The notes under the pieces were generated by a model. It was not told the origin of the DNA. It saw only the letters and a list, made by a program, of their open reading frames with translations, and made no database searches. Below are positions 38,987-49,868 of a stretch of DNA of 64,000 bases, in pieces. Each line of letters opens with the position of its first letter. Within the stretch, counting starts at the first letter, position 1. Source of the stretch: Caulobacter segnis (GTDB lineage: Bacteria > Pseudomonadota > Alphaproteobacteria > Caulobacterales > Caulobacteraceae); the NCBI RefSeq assembly GCF_029543125.1, contig NZ_JARQWW010000002.1:62001-126000 (forward strand), given 5' to 3'. A program made the position numbers and the translations under genes.

Positions 38987-39484
38987 TCAGCCGTCGGCGT
39001 GGCCTTCGCCGACCAGTTCGCCCAGGGCCGACTGCAGGTAGTTCTGCTCGCCCAGCGCCTTCACCAGGCCAAGCTGTGTCTCCAGGAAGTCGATATGGTT
39101 CTCGGTGTCTTCCAGGATCTTCAGCAGCAGGTCGCGGCTGACATAGTCCTTGGCGGCTTCACAGGCGGCGATGCCGGGGACCAGGGTGGCGTGGCCGACC
39201 TGCTCCACCGCGAGGTCGGCGGTCATGCATTCCGGCACGGTCTCGCCGATCTTCAGCTTGTGCAGGTCCTGCAGGTTCGGCAGGCCATCCAGGAACAGGA
39301 TGCGCTTGATGAGCATGTCGGCGTGCTTCATCTCGCCGATGCTTTCATCGTAGGTGATCTTGCCCAGACGAGCGAAACCCCAATGCTGGTAGATCCGCGC
39401 ATGCAGGAAGTACTGGTTCACCGCCGTCAGCTCGTTGGTGAGCACGGCGTTGAGCAGGTTGATGATGGTCTTGTCGCCCTGCAT
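38987..39484 (-). CDS. bfr: Bacterioferritin
   Basis: The 165-residue four-helix ferritin stores iron as ferric mineral in a 24-mer. Ferroxidase ligands Glu18, Glu51 and His54 are visible, and Met52 is the residue that binds heme at the subunit interface. It lies 131 bases after bfd on the same strand, a typical iron-storage pair. Confidence 0.96.
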   Translation of the reverse strand: MQGDKTIINLLNAVLTNELTAVNQYFLHARIYQHWGFARLGKITYDESIGEMKHADMLIKRILFLDGLPNLQDLHKLKIGETVPECMTADLAVEQVGHATLVPGIAACEAAKDYVSRDLLLKILEDTENHIDFLETQLGLVKALGEQNYLQSALGELVGEGHADG

Positions 39485-39615
39485 TGGTCTCTCCTGATCG
39501 CGGGTTCGGGCGGAACCTGATTGATCAGGATCAGAGCTTCAACTGCTTTGTGTGCAAGTGTTTCGCAGGCGCACGCTTTTCTTCGCAAGCGCTTCGCAGT
39601 TGCTGAAAACGGGGC

Positions 39616-39801
39616 CTATTCGGCCGCGAAACGCAGGGCCTGACGGGATTCTTCGATCATCTGGCGCATCTCGCAGACGCACTTGGCGCATTGCGCCTGG
39701 CACTGGTGAGCGCGGAAGATTTCAGCCGGACGGGACGCGCCGGCGTCGATCGCCGCGCGGACCTGACGTTCACGGATGCCGTTGCAGTTGCAGACGTACA
39801 A
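39616..39801 (-). CDS. bfd: Bacterioferritin-associated ferredoxin
   Basis: The 61-residue protein carries the four 2Fe-2S ligands Cys4, Cys6, Cys38 and Cys41 in VCNCNG and QAQCAKCVC, plus extra Cys34 and Cys43. It reduces the bacterioferritin core to release iron. The start must be TTG 39801: the frame is closed by a TAA 24 bases upstream, no ATG or GTG lies between, and the family starts MYVC. A Fur-type box lies 20 bases upstream. Confidence 0.93.
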   Translation of the reverse strand: MYVCNCNGIRERQVRAAIDAGASRPAEIFRAHQCQAQCAKCVCEMRQMIEESRQALRFAAE

Positions 39802-39820
39802 GGGACGCGAAACCCGACCG

Positions 39821-39839
39821 ATTGATTATCATTCGCATC
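39821..39839 (-). promoter_or_regulatory. Fur/Irr-type iron box upstream of bfd
   Basis: Read on the minus strand, GCGAATGATAATCAAT matches much of the classical iron-box consensus (GATAATGATAATCATTATC), with an intact AATGATAATCA core. It is 20 bases before the bfd start and 93 bases before divergent thiE. Low-iron induction of bfd is the expected outcome; whether Fur or Irr binds cannot be told. Confidence 0.6.
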
Positions 39840-39931
39840 TAATATGGGACACACTGACTCTGCAAGTCATTTGCACCTGCGCCCGCGCGTCGCAGGTCGC
39901 GGCCATCGGCGAAATCGGCTAGGGAGCGGCC

Positions 39932-40576
39932 ATGACCGCCGAATGCCGCCTTTACCTGATCACCCCGCCCGCCATCGAGGACCTGGCCGCCTTCGGCCGC
40001 CTGCTGGCCGAGGCGCTGGACGCCGGGGACGTGGCCGCCCTGCAGATCCGGCTGAAGGACGTTCCCGACACAGTGGTCGAGGCGGCTGTCCACGCCCTGT
40101 CCCCCATCGCCCAGGCGCGCGGGGTGGCGGTGATCCTCAACGACCGCCCGGACCTGGCGTCGAAGCTGGGCTGCGACGGGGTGCATGTGGGCCAGGAAGA
40201 CGCCAGCTGCGCCGAGGCGCGGCGGGCGATGGGCGCCAAGGCCATGGTGGGCGTGACCTGCCATGCCAGCCGGCACCTGGCCATGGAGGCGGCTGAAGCC
40301 GGGGCCGACTACGTGGCCTTCGGCGCCTTCTTCCCCACCGAGACCAAGGACGCCTCCACCCGCGCGGAGCCGGACATTCTGAGCATCTGGCAGGAGACCA
40401 TGGAGGTCCCCTGCGTCGCCATCGGCGGGATCACGGCGGAGAACGCCGCCGATCTGGCCGCCGCCGGGGCGGACTTCCTGGCGGTGAGCGCGGGGGTCTG
40501 GAAGCATCCTCAAGGCCCGGCCGCGGGCGTGAAGGCCCTGAACGCCGCCATCGACGAGGGCCTGACGCGGCGCTGA
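39932..40576 (+). CDS. thiE: Thiamine-phosphate synthase
   Basis: The 214-residue TIM barrel joins the HMP pyrophosphate and thiazole phosphate moieties of thiamine. Recognisable segments are [53 protein letters not shown] and [10 protein letters not shown]. It stands alone, divergent from bfd; the other thiamine genes are not nearby. Confidence 0.92.
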   Translation: MTAECRLYLITPPAIEDLAAFGRLLAEALDAGDVAALQIRLKDVPDTVVEAAVHALSPIAQARGVAVILNDRPDLASKLGCDGVHVGQEDASCAEARRAMGAKAMVGVTCHASRHLAMEAAEAGADYVAFGAFFPTETKDASTRAEPDILSIWQETMEVPCVAIGGITAENAADLAAAGADFLAVSAGVWKHPQGPAAGVKALNAAIDEGLTRR

Positions 40577-40684
40577 GCCGGGTTACGGCCAAGCTTTCAG
40601 ACACAATCCAGACACATTCATTGCGCGGCCTCGCGACCGGGCGTAGCGTCCTCCCATAACAACAAGACTATGGGAGGAGCGGTC

Positions 40685-41092
40685 ATGAGACGGCTCGTGG
40701 TGTGTCTGGTTGGTCTGGCGCTCAGCGCGCCGTTTGTGTCCGGGGCCTCGGCCGAGAACTGGCAGCCCGTCCCCGGGGACCCGTCGTTCCGGTACGACAG
40801 CGACTTCATGAAGGTGGATGAGCAGAGCGGCATGGTGGTGCTGCGCTATGCGTCCGGCGGCAAGGCGGCGCCCTATGCGACCTGGGCGGCTTCGAAGTCG
40901 CCGATCATGATGTTCGCCGTGGACTGCGCGGCGGACGGGGTGATCGACCTGGGCCTCGACTACAAGGGCGACGGCAAGCTGCCCAAGAACTGGCGCGCCG
41001 GCCAGAAGGACACCGGCATCGGCGCCATCGTCGGCCCGGCCGGGAAGATGGCCTGCGAGAAGAAGGACAGCCTGCCCAAGGCGGCGCAGTAG
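40685..41092 (+). CDS. Small secreted protein of unknown function
   Basis: The protein has 135 residues from ATG 40685, five bases after a strong GGGAGGAGCG ribosome site. A signal peptide (MRRLVVCLVGLALSAPFVSGASA) leads a compact soluble domain with NWQPVPGDPSFRYDSDFMK and two cysteines (VDCAADG and MACEKKD) that could pair in the periplasm. No family was recognised. Followed by a palindromic repeat. Confidence 0.7.
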   Translation: MRRLVVCLVGLALSAPFVSGASAENWQPVPGDPSFRYDSDFMKVDEQSGMVVLRYASGGKAAPYATWAASKSPIMMFAVDCAADGVIDLGLDYKGDGKLPKNWRAGQKDTGIGAIVGPAGKMACEKKDSLPKAAQ

Positions 41093-41099
41093 GTCTTTC

Positions 41100-41244
41100 T
41101 CCTCCCCCGTAGCAAAGCGTGCGGGCGAGGTGGATCGGCGCGCAGCGACGAGACGGAGGGGGCGCTCTCCAGTCCGGCTCGGAACGCAGTCTGCGCCCCC
41201 TCCACCGCTTCGCGGTCCCCCTCCCCCGTTGCACGGGGGAGGAG
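41100..41244. repeat. CT/GA-rich palindromic repeat (CTCCTCCCCC family), long copy
   Basis: Outer arms TCTCCTCCCCCGT and ACGGGGGAGGAGA frame an inner element with GACGGAGGGGGCG and CGCCCCCTCCACCGCTTCGC, which are complementary. The block CCCTCCACCGCTTCGCGGTC recurs at 54056 and, inverted, at 60882. It lies between the small secreted protein gene and efp. Confidence 0.85.
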
Positions 41245-41316
41245 AAAAGGCCCTACCTTGCTTTCAAAGGGTCTCGCCGTTAGGTTCCGCGGCCAAATTT
41301 CCCGGACTCCAAACAC

Positions 41317-41883
41317 ATGAAAATCAACGGCAACACCATCAAACCCGGCATGGTGATCCAGCACGAGGGCGGCCTGTGGGCCTGCGTGAAGGCTTCCCAC
41401 GTGAAGCCGGGCAAGGGCGGCGCCTTCGCCCAGGTCGAACTGAAGAACCTGATCGACGGCCGCAAGCTGAACGAACGCTTCCGTTCGGAAGACAAGGTCG
41501 AGCGCGTCACCCTGGAGCAGAAGGACCACACCTTCCTCTACGCGGAGGGCGAGATGCTGGTGTTCATGGACGGCCAGTCCTACGAGCAGATCACCCTCCA
41601 TGAGGACTTCGTCGGCGAAGACCGCGTGCCCTGGCTGCAGGACGGCATGACCGTCGTCGTGGAGTTCCACGAAGAGCGTCCGATCGGCATCGAGCTGCCG
41701 GAACACGTCGTTGTCACCATCGTCGAGGCGGAAGCCACGGTGAAGGGCCAGACCGCTTCGTCGTCGTACAAGCCGGCCAAGGCCGACAACGGCGTGCGCG
41801 TCATGATCCCGCCGTACATGGAAGCCGGCGAACGCGTGCTCGTCTCCACCGAGACGGGCGAGTACGTCCGCCGCGCGGACTGA
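41317..41883 (+). CDS. efp: Translation elongation factor P
   Basis: The 188-residue protein has the three beta-barrel domains of EF-P. The tip loop reads [10 protein letters not shown] with Lys34-region lysine available for modification. EF-P relieves stalling at polyproline stretches. The nearby inositol-phosphatase gene starts seven bases after its stop. No modification enzymes (EpmA/EpmB) are in the window. Confidence 0.97.
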   Translation: MKINGNTIKPGMVIQHEGGLWACVKASHVKPGKGGAFAQVELKNLIDGRKLNERFRSEDKVERVTLEQKDHTFLYAEGEMLVFMDGQSYEQITLHEDFVGEDRVPWLQDGMTVVVEFHEERPIGIELPEHVVVTIVEAEATVKGQTASSSYKPAKADNGVRVMIPPYMEAGERVLVSTETGEYVRRAD

Positions 41884-41889
41884 TCCGCC

Positions 41890-42687
41890 GTGGCCACCCC
41901 CTCCGCCGTCGTCACCGTCATGATCGACGCGGCCCGCAAGGCCGCGCGTGGCCTCTCGCGCGATTTCGGCGAGCTGGGCGAACTGCAGGTCTCCCGCAAG
42001 GGCACGGCCGACTTCGTGTCGGCCGCCGACCTGAAGGCCGAACAGGTGATCTTCGAAGCCCTGACCAAGGCGCGCCCCGGTTACACCTTCATCGGTGAAG
42101 AGCGCGGCGTGATCGAGGGCACGGACAAGACCCACACCTGGATCGTCGACCCGCTGGACGGCACCACCAACTTCCTGCACGCCATCCCGCACTTCGCGGT
42201 GAACATCGCGCTCGAGCGCGAGGGCGAGATCGTGGCGGGCGTGACCTACAACCCCGCCACCAACGACCTGTTCTGGGCCGAAAAGGGCAAGGGCGCGTAT
42301 CTGGGCATGGAGAAGCGCCTGCGCGTCGCCGCCCGCCGCAACCTTGAGGACGCGGTCCTGGCCACGGGCGTCCCGTTCGCGGGCAAGCCGGGCCACGCCA
42401 CCTTCCTGAAGGAGCTGCACCAGATCACCCAACGGGTGGCCGGCGTGCGCCGCTTCGGTTCGGCGGCGCTGGACCTGGCCTGGGTCGCGGCCGGCCGTTA
42501 CGACGGCTACTGGGAGCGCAACCTCAACAGCTGGGACGTCGCGGCCGGCGTGCTGATGGTCCGTGAAGCTGGCGGCAAGGTCACCGACCTGTCGGGCGAG
42601 GAAGCCGGCGTGACCGGCGGCGCCTCGATCCTGGCCTCCAATCTCGACCTGCACCCGCTGGTGCTGGAGAAGCTTCAGGCGGCCTAA
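41890..42687 (+). CDS. suhB: Inositol monophosphatase family protein (SuhB-like)
   Basis: The 265-residue protein starts with GTG 41890. Metal-binding motifs are all visible: FIGEERGV, WIVDPLDGTTNFLHAIP and the C-terminal NSWDVAAGVLMVREAGGKVTD. Such enzymes dephosphorylate inositol-1-phosphate; SuhB also takes part in rRNA antitermination in E. coli. It is tightly coupled to efp. The substrate in this organism is not established. Confidence 0.9.
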   Translation: MATPSAVVTVMIDAARKAARGLSRDFGELGELQVSRKGTADFVSAADLKAEQVIFEALTKARPGYTFIGEERGVIEGTDKTHTWIVDPLDGTTNFLHAIPHFAVNIALEREGEIVAGVTYNPATNDLFWAEKGKGAYLGMEKRLRVAARRNLEDAVLATGVPFAGKPGHATFLKELHQITQRVAGVRRFGSAALDLAWVAAGRYDGYWERNLNSWDVAAGVLMVREAGGKVTDLSGEEAGVTGGASILASNLDLHPLVLEKLQAA

Positions 42688-42730
42688 GCCGACTGTGCAG
42701 CTGTCATGATCGCCGGCTAAGCTGGCGGTC

Positions 42731-43797
42731 ATGACGCTGACCCGCCGCGCGCTCGCCGCCTCCGCCCTCGCCCTGCCCTTCGTCGCCGAAGCCGCCCGGG
42801 CGCAGTCCAAAAAACCCATCGTCATCGCCCACCGGGGCGCCAGCGGCGAGCGGCCGGAGCACACCGAGCTCGCCTACAAGCTGGCCGTGGACCAGGGCGC
42901 GGACTTCATCGAGCCGGACCTGGTGGTGACCAAGGACGGTCATCTGGTCGTCCGCCACGAGAACGAGATCGGCGGCACCACCGACGTGGCCGCCCGGCCC
43001 GAATTCGCCGCCCGCAAGACCACCAAGGTCATCGACGGCGAGAGCCTGACCGGCTGGTTCGCCGAGGACTTCACCCTGGCGGAGCTGAAGAGCCTGCGCG
43101 CCCGCGAACGCCTGCCGCAGCTGCGCCCCGCCAGCGCCAAGTTCGACGGCCAGGCCCAGATCCTGACCTTCCAGGAAGTGGTGGCGCTGGCCCGCGCCGA
43201 GAGCACGCGGGTGGGCCGCGTCATCGGCGTCTATCCGGAGATGAAGCACCCAACCTTCCTGGCCTCCGTCGGCCTGCCCATCGAGGACCGCATGGCCGCC
43301 GCCCTGCGGGAGACCGGTCTGGACAGTCCCGACGCCCCGGTCTTCGTGCAGTGCTTCGAGGTGACGCCGCTGAAGACCATCCGCCGGCGGACCAATGCCC
43401 GGCTGGTGCAGCTTGTCTCGTCCGAGGGCGGACCGGCGGACCTGCCGAACAAGACCTATGCCGAGATGCTGACGCCCGACGGCCTGAAGGCCATCGCCGG
43501 CTACGCCAGCGGCCTGGGCCCGGAAAAGACCCTGGCGGTTCCGCAGAACGAAGAGACCCTGCTGCCGGCCACCAGCCTGGTGAAGGACGCCCACGCGGCG
43601 GGCCTGGTGGTCCACCCCTGGACCGTCCGCGCCGAGAACTACTTCCTGCCCAAGAGCCTGAAGAAGGGGATGGCGATCCGTCCGGACCATCCGCGCCTGC
43701 AGGGCGACGTGATCCCGGTCCTGAAGGCCCTGTACGCCGCCGGCGTCGACGGCGTGTTCAGCGACTTCCCGGGCTTGGCTGTTCAGGCGCGGGACGC

Positions 43798-43801
<4 letters not shown>
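42731..43801 (+). CDS. glpQ: Periplasmic glycerophosphodiester phosphodiesterase
   Basis: The 356-residue protein has a signal sequence with a twin-arginine-like start (MTLTRRALAASALALP). The GDPD TIM barrel follows: IAHRGASGERPEHTELAYK, GADFIEPDLVVTKDGHLVVRHE (metal and catalytic residues) and the final GVDGVFSDFP. It hydrolyses deacylated phospholipids to glycerol 3-phosphate and an alcohol. Its stop overlaps the convergent ABC transporter stop by four bases. Confidence 0.93.
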
Positions 43802-45651
<1,850 letters not shown>

Positions 45652-45766
45652 GACCAACCTCTTGCCAATACGCCGGGCCTTCTGTATAGCCGCGCGTCTT
45701 CGCGGTCAGCCTCTCGGGGCCGACACGACACAAATTTTCACGCCGCTTAGTCGGTTGGATCGCCCG

Positions 45767-45991
45767 ATGAAACAAGACACGCACCCCGACTATCACTTCA
45801 TCAACGTCGTCATGACGGATGGCACGACCTACCAGACCCGTTCGACCTACGGGAAAGAGGGCGCGACCCTGAACCTCGACATCGACCCGAAGACGCACCC
45901 GGCGTGGACTGGCGGCAACGCCCACCTGCTGGACCGCGGCGGCCGCGTTTCGCGCTTCAACGCCAAGTTCGGCGCCTTCACCAAGAAATAA
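45767..45991 (+). CDS. rpmE: 50S ribosomal protein L31 (Cys-free form)
   Basis: The 74-residue protein starts [19 protein letters not shown], the alphaproteobacterial L31. It lacks the zinc-binding cysteines of the C+ form, having none at all. No upstream Zur box was recognised. A strong terminator follows. Confidence 0.96.
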   Translation: MKQDTHPDYHFINVVMTDGTTYQTRSTYGKEGATLNLDIDPKTHPAWTGGNAHLLDRGGRVSRFNAKFGAFTKK

Positions 45992-46022
45992 TCCGGTAAG
46001 GGCGGAAACGCCCTGGGGCTGG

Positions 46023-46058
46023 AAAGCCGGCGCGCTGGAAAAGCGCGCCGGCTTTTTC
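46023..46058 (+). terminator. Rho-independent terminator after rpmE
   Basis: AAAGCCGGCGCGCT and AGCGCGCCGGCTTT form a perfect 14-base-pair stem with a five-base loop followed by TTTTT; it is the clearest terminator in the window. Confidence 0.93.
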
Positions 46059-46072
46059 GTGTTTGGGGTTCT

Positions 46073-46095
46073 GTGCGTCCTTCGACTGGACGCAC
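46073..46095 (-). terminator. Hairpin after the DUF1465 gene
   Basis: GTGCGTCC and GGACGCAC form a perfect eight-base-pair stem around TTCGACT, six bases past the DUF1465 stop. The TCCTTCGACT core also occurs in the repeat at 57836. It may be a terminator or a repeat remnant. Confidence 0.5.
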
Positions 46096-46101
46096 CAGTG
46101 A

Positions 46102-46629
46102 TTACGACGCCTTGCCGAACACGTCCTGCAGGCGAGTGAACTGGGACAGCACCGGGTTCGGGGCCTCCACCGCGGCTTCGCCGTCGACGTACATGCGCTG
46201 GTCCAGGTGGCGGACGCGCTCATAGAGGCGCTCCGACCGGCCGACGAGTTCGACCAAGCTGGAGGGCAGGCCCTCGTGTTCCGGAACCTCGGTGGTGGGG
46301 CTCAGGGCCTCGTCACCCACGCGGTAGCGGGACTCGCAGGCGGCGGCCGGCTCCATGTCGCCCTCGCGCACGGCGCGCTGCACCAGCAGCCAGGAGGCGA
46401 CCTGCATCAGACGGGTGGTCAGGCGCATGCTCTCGGCCGCATAGGCCAGGGCGGCGTTGCGCGAGAGCATCTTGGAATCCTGGCGGCCGACGCCGTCGAG
46501 ATAGGCGGCGCAGACCTCAACGAGCTCCATGCCTTCCTCGAAGGTCTTGTCGAACAGTTCGGAGCGGGCGAAATCCTCGATCACGCCAGCCCGCCAGACC
46601 GTCGATGCCGCCGTGGGCGCGTCACTCAT
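46102..46629 (-). CDS. DUF1465 family protein
   Basis: The protein has 175 residues from ATG 46629 (ATGs at 46638 and 46647 are alternatives). It is mostly helical, with the conserved FARSELFDKTFEEGMELVEVCAAYLDGVGR and AESMRLTTRLMQVASWLLVQRA stretches of DUF1465, an alphaproteobacterial family of unknown function. The DUF1192 gene lies 89 bases upstream on the same strand; the two are commonly neighbours. Confidence 0.85.
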   Translation of the reverse strand: MSDAPTAASTVWRAGVIEDFARSELFDKTFEEGMELVEVCAAYLDGVGRQDSKMLSRNAALAYAAESMRLTTRLMQVASWLLVQRAVREGDMEPAAACESRYRVGDEALSPTTEVPEHEGLPSSLVELVGRSERLYERVRHLDQRMYVDGEAAVEAPNPVLSQFTRLQDVFGKAS

Positions 46630-46717
46630 TGGAATCATAGCCTTCAACCAGGTCGCGGCACACTAATGGCCGCACATGGCCCATGGGTGCAACGCCCGTG
46701 CCAGAACTATCCAGAGT

Positions 46718-46927
46718 TCAATCGTCGCGCAGACCGCCGAACAGGGCGTCGGCGGCGGCGCGGCCGGCCTGTTTCGTTTCGAGATGCAGGCGGGTGCGGG
46801 CGATTTCCGTCTCAAGCAGGGCGATGCGGTCCTGGAGTTCAGCGACTCCCTGCAGCTCAAGGTCCTCCCTGAGGATCTCGTTCAGCGCTTCTCCGCGTCC
46901 GCGACGCGGTTCAACCGGCTCGTCCAT
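46718..46927 (-). CDS. DUF1192 family small coiled-coil protein
   Basis: The 69-residue protein starts MDEPVEPRRGRGEAL, then has a coiled coil with the DUF1192 core VAELQDRIALLETEIARTR. Function unknown; restricted to alphaproteobacteria and usually found beside quinone oxidoreductase and DUF1465 genes as here. Divergent from the oxidoreductase gene across 70 bases. Confidence 0.82.
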   Translation of the reverse strand: MDEPVEPRRGRGEALNEILREDLELQGVAELQDRIALLETEIARTRLHLETKQAGRAAADALFGGLRDD

Positions 46928-46997
46928 GGCTCGCCTCCGCTTGTGGGGGCGACATGTGAGCCCTAGCTAGGGTCGAACGCAAGCTTTGGAGAGCCCG

Positions 46998-47975
46998 GTG
47001 AGCAACGAGACCATGACCGCGATCGCGGTGGAGAACGGCTCCGGCCCGGCCGAGGCGCTGAAGCCCGTCGCCCTGCCCCGCCCCAGTCCCAAAGCGGGAG
47101 ATATCCTGATCAAGGTGGCCGCCGCCGGGGTGAACCGTCCCGATCTGCTACAGCGGCTGGGCGCCTATCCGCCGCCGCCGGGCGCGCCGGACACCCTGGG
47201 CCTGGAGGTCGCGGGCGAGGTGGTCGTCGCCGCCGGCCGCTGGAAGGTGGGGGACAAGGTCTGCGCCCTGCTGGGCGGGGGCGGTTACGCGCAATACGCC
47301 GTGGTGGACGCCCGACACGCCCTGCCGATCCCCGATGGCCTGAGCCTGGTTGAGGCGGCGGCCCTGCCGGAGACGGTGTTCACGGTGTTCGCCAATGTGT
47401 TCGAGCATGGGGCGCTGAAGGAAGGCGAGACCCTGCTGGTTCACGGCGCCACTTCGGGCATCGGCACCACGGCGATCCAGATGGCCAAGGCGGCGGGCGC
47501 CAAGGTAATCGCCACCGGACGCGGCGCCGACAAGGCGGCGGAGGCCAAGGCCTTGGGCGCGGACGTCTCTATCGACGCCGCCGACGGGAACTTCGCCGAG
47601 GCCGCCAAGGCGGCGGGCGGTGTCGATGTGGTGCTGGACATGGTCGGGGCCAACTATTTCGACCAGAACCTGGACGCCCTGAAGACCGGCGGGCGCATCG
47701 TCTATATCGCCAGCCTGGGCGGCGGAACGCTGAACGTCCCGGTCTTCGGCCTGATGCGCAAGCGCGCGGTGCTGACCGGATCGACCCTGCGCCCCCGCGA
47801 CGCCGACGAAAAGGCGCGGCTGACCGCCGAGGTCGAGCGCATCGTCTGGCCGTGGGTGGCGGCCGGCAAGCTGAAGCCGCGCATCGACGCGACCTTCCCC
47901 CTGGCCGAGGCGGCCAGGGCGCACGCGCACCTGGAGGCGGGCTCCCATGTGGGGAAGGTGGTGCTGACGACCTAA
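46998..47975 (+). CDS. NAD(P)H-quinone oxidoreductase (zeta-crystallin-like)
   Basis: From GTG 46998 (GGAGAG site just before) the product has 325 residues; an ATG at 47013 is an alternative. It is a zinc-free medium-chain reductase: N-terminal GroES-like domain with VNRPDLLQRLGAYPPPPGAPD, then a Rossmann domain with LLVHGATSGIGTTAIQMAKAAG. It probably reduces quinones or enones with NADPH. Divergent from DUF1192. Confidence 0.9.
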   Translation: MSNETMTAIAVENGSGPAEALKPVALPRPSPKAGDILIKVAAAGVNRPDLLQRLGAYPPPPGAPDTLGLEVAGEVVVAAGRWKVGDKVCALLGGGGYAQYAVVDARHALPIPDGLSLVEAAALPETVFTVFANVFEHGALKEGETLLVHGATSGIGTTAIQMAKAAGAKVIATGRGADKAAEAKALGADVSIDAADGNFAEAAKAAGGVDVVLDMVGANYFDQNLDALKTGGRIVYIASLGGGTLNVPVFGLMRKRAVLTGSTLRPRDADEKARLTAEVERIVWPWVAAGKLKPRIDATFPLAEAARAHAHLEAGSHVGKVVLTT

Positions 47976-48000
47976 ATCCCGCGCCGCGCGTTCAGCCCGC

Positions 48001-48729
48001 ATGACCGACCTTCGCATCGGATGCTCCGGCTGGACCTATGACGACTGGAAAGGGCCGTTCTATCCGGACGACTTGCGGCTGAAGGATCGGCTGGCCTTCT
48101 ACGCCACACAATTCGACGCCTGCGAGATCAACGGCAGCTTCTATCGCCTGCCCACCGAGAAGGCGGTCAAAGCCTGGGCCGGGGGCGTGCCGGACGGCTT
48201 CTGCTTCGCCTGGAAGGTCTCGCGCTACATCAGCCACAACAAGAAGCTGAAGGACTGCGAGGACTCAGTGAAGCTGGTGTTCGGGGTGATGGAGAACCTC
48301 GGCGACCGGCGGGGTCCGGCGCTGGTGCAGCTGCCGCCGATGCTGAAGCGGGACGATGAGCGGCTGAAGCGCTTCCTGGGCTGGCTGCCCAGGACGCCGC
48401 GCGTCACGGTCGAGTTCCGGCATCCGACCTGGTACGAGCCGACGGTGCTGAAAATCCTGGAGGATCACGGCGCCGCCTTGTGCATCAGCGACCACCACGA
48501 CGCGCCGTCGCCCTGGGAGGCGACCTCGGATTTGGTCTATGTGCGGATGCATGGGCCGGGCGGGCATTATCACGGCCGCTACCCGCAGGCGGAGCTGGAA
48601 ACGCTGGCGGAACGGGTCACGGGATGGCGGCGCGGCAGGCGCGATGTGCATGTGTACTTCGACAACGACCAGAAGAGCGCCGCGCCCAAGGACGCCAAGG
48701 TGTTGAAAAAGCTGACCGAGCGCGCCTGA
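48001..48729 (+). CDS. DUF72 family protein
   Basis: The 242-residue TIM-barrel protein starts TDLRIGCSGWTYDDWKGPFYP and has YATQFDACEINGSFYRLP and VTVEFRHPTWY, the hallmarks of DUF72 (YecE-like). Function is not established, although a nuclease-like or sugar-binding role has been proposed for the fold. It begins 25 bases after the oxidoreductase stop. Confidence 0.9.
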   Translation: MTDLRIGCSGWTYDDWKGPFYPDDLRLKDRLAFYATQFDACEINGSFYRLPTEKAVKAWAGGVPDGFCFAWKVSRYISHNKKLKDCEDSVKLVFGVMENLGDRRGPALVQLPPMLKRDDERLKRFLGWLPRTPRVTVEFRHPTWYEPTVLKILEDHGAALCISDHHDAPSPWEATSDLVYVRMHGPGGHYHGRYPQAELETLAERVTGWRRGRRDVHVYFDNDQKSAAPKDAKVLKKLTERA

Positions 48730-48776
48730 ACCCTTTGCTTCGTCATGGAAGCCCAGTATAGGTGTGCTCCAATACC

Positions 48777-48798
48777 CGCCCGGCCGAAAGGCCGGGCG
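48777..48798 (+). promoter_or_regulatory. Hairpin in the trcR leader
   Basis: CGCCCGGCC-GAAA-GGCCGGGCG is a perfect nine-base-pair stem capped by a GNRA tetraloop, 21 bases before the trcR ATG and 47 bases past the DUF72 stop. It could end DUF72 transcription or shape the trcR leader; a T run is lacking. Confidence 0.5.
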
Positions 48799-48819
48799 CC
48801 GTCATTTCTGGAGGGTCTC

Positions 48820-49530
48820 ATGGCCGACCAAATCCTGATGCCGAAGGCGACCGCCGTCTGGCTCGTCGACAACACTTCGCTGACCTTCGAGCAGATCGCC
48901 GACTTCTGCGGCCTGCACCCGCTGGAAGTCCGCGGCATCGCCGACGGTGAAGTCGCGCGCGACATCCGCGGCGCCGACCCGATCGCCAACGGCCAGCTGT
49001 CGCGCGAAGAGCTCGACAAGGCCCAGGCCAGCGACAAGTACCGCATGAAGGCCCTGGTGAGCCGTCACGCCGAGCTGCTGAAGCCGACCAAGAAGGCCCC
49101 GCGCTACACCCCGGTGTCGCGCCGTCAGGACCGTCCGGACGCCATCGCCTGGTTCATCCGCAACCACCCGGAAGTGACTGACGCCCAGATCGCCAAGATC
49201 CTCGGCACCACCAAGGCCACGATCGAGCAGGTGCGCAACCGCAGCCACTGGAACGCGGCCAACATCAAGCCGGTTGATCCCGTGACCCTGGGCCTGGTCG
49301 GCCAGCTGGAGCTGGACGCCCTGGTCAAGAAGGCCGCCGAGAAGAAGGCCAAGGACGACGCCAAGCGCGGCATCACCGATCCGGACGGCGCGACCCTGCG
49401 CCCGGCCGGCGAACTCGAGGCCCCCGAGCCCGAGCCGGAAGTCGAGGAAATCGACTACCGCCGCGGCAGCGGCCTGTCGGCTGAAGACGTGTTCGGCAAG
49501 TCGACGCCCGTCGCGGACGAAGAAGACTAA
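48820..49530 (+). CDS. trcR: Cell-cycle transcriptional regulator TrcR (DUF1013)
   Basis: The protein has 236 residues from ATG 48820, after a TGGAGGG ribosome site. DUF1013 spans about 1-165 with a helix-turn-helix-like LTFEQIADFCGLHPLEVRGIADGEV and a second segment DAQIAKILGTTKATIEQVRNRSHWN. The C-terminus is acidic and disordered. In Caulobacter the family member is cell-cycle controlled and affects ctrA transcription. A GC-rich terminator hairpin follows. Confidence 0.9.
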   Translation: MADQILMPKATAVWLVDNTSLTFEQIADFCGLHPLEVRGIADGEVARDIRGADPIANGQLSREELDKAQASDKYRMKALVSRHAELLKPTKKAPRYTPVSRRQDRPDAIAWFIRNHPEVTDAQIAKILGTTKATIEQVRNRSHWNAANIKPVDPVTLGLVGQLELDALVKKAAEKKAKDDAKRGITDPDGATLRPAGELEAPEPEPEVEEIDYRRGSGLSAEDVFGKSTPVADEED

Positions 49531-49543
49531 GGCCCGAAATGAA

Positions 49544-49576
49544 CTTCGGCCCCGCCTGCGAGAGGCGGGGCCGAAG
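49544..49576. terminator. Hairpin between convergent trcR and DUF465 genes
   Basis: CTTCGGCCCCGCCT and AGGCGGGGCCGAAG form a perfect 14-base-pair stem with a five-base loop. It could serve both strands, although T runs are short. Confidence 0.75.
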
Positions 49577-49588
49577 CGACGATTTCCG

Positions 49589-49762
49589 TCAGTGGGCTCG
49601 AGACTTAAGAGTCTCTATCTGTTCCTTAAGTCGGAGTTTCTGCCGCTTTAAGGCCCTGAGGCGGACTTCGTCGAATACCGGGCGGCGCATCTCGTCCTCG
49701 ATCGTGCGGTCCAGCGTCTGATGTCGGACGCCCAATTCGCGGATGCGGGATTCGATGGCCAT
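49589..49762 (-). CDS. DUF465 (YdcH) family small protein
   Basis: A 57-residue product is encoded from ATG 49762 (MAIESRIRELGVRHQTLDR) to TGA at 49589. It is a helical hairpin with the DUF465 pattern, including VRLRALKRQKLRLKEQIETL near the C-terminus. Function unknown. A second DUF465 gene lies at 50977. Confidence 0.85.
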   Translation of the reverse strand: MAIESRIRELGVRHQTLDRTIEDEMRRPVFDEVRLRALKRQKLRLKEQIETLKSRAH

Positions 49763-49868
49763 GGCTCTCGGCTCCTAAATTTGCTGTGACGACGACAGTG
49801 AACACCCGCTTTGCGGGGCTGTCAGATCACATATGGTTGCAGGCGTGAGTCATGAGGGTGACGGAACC

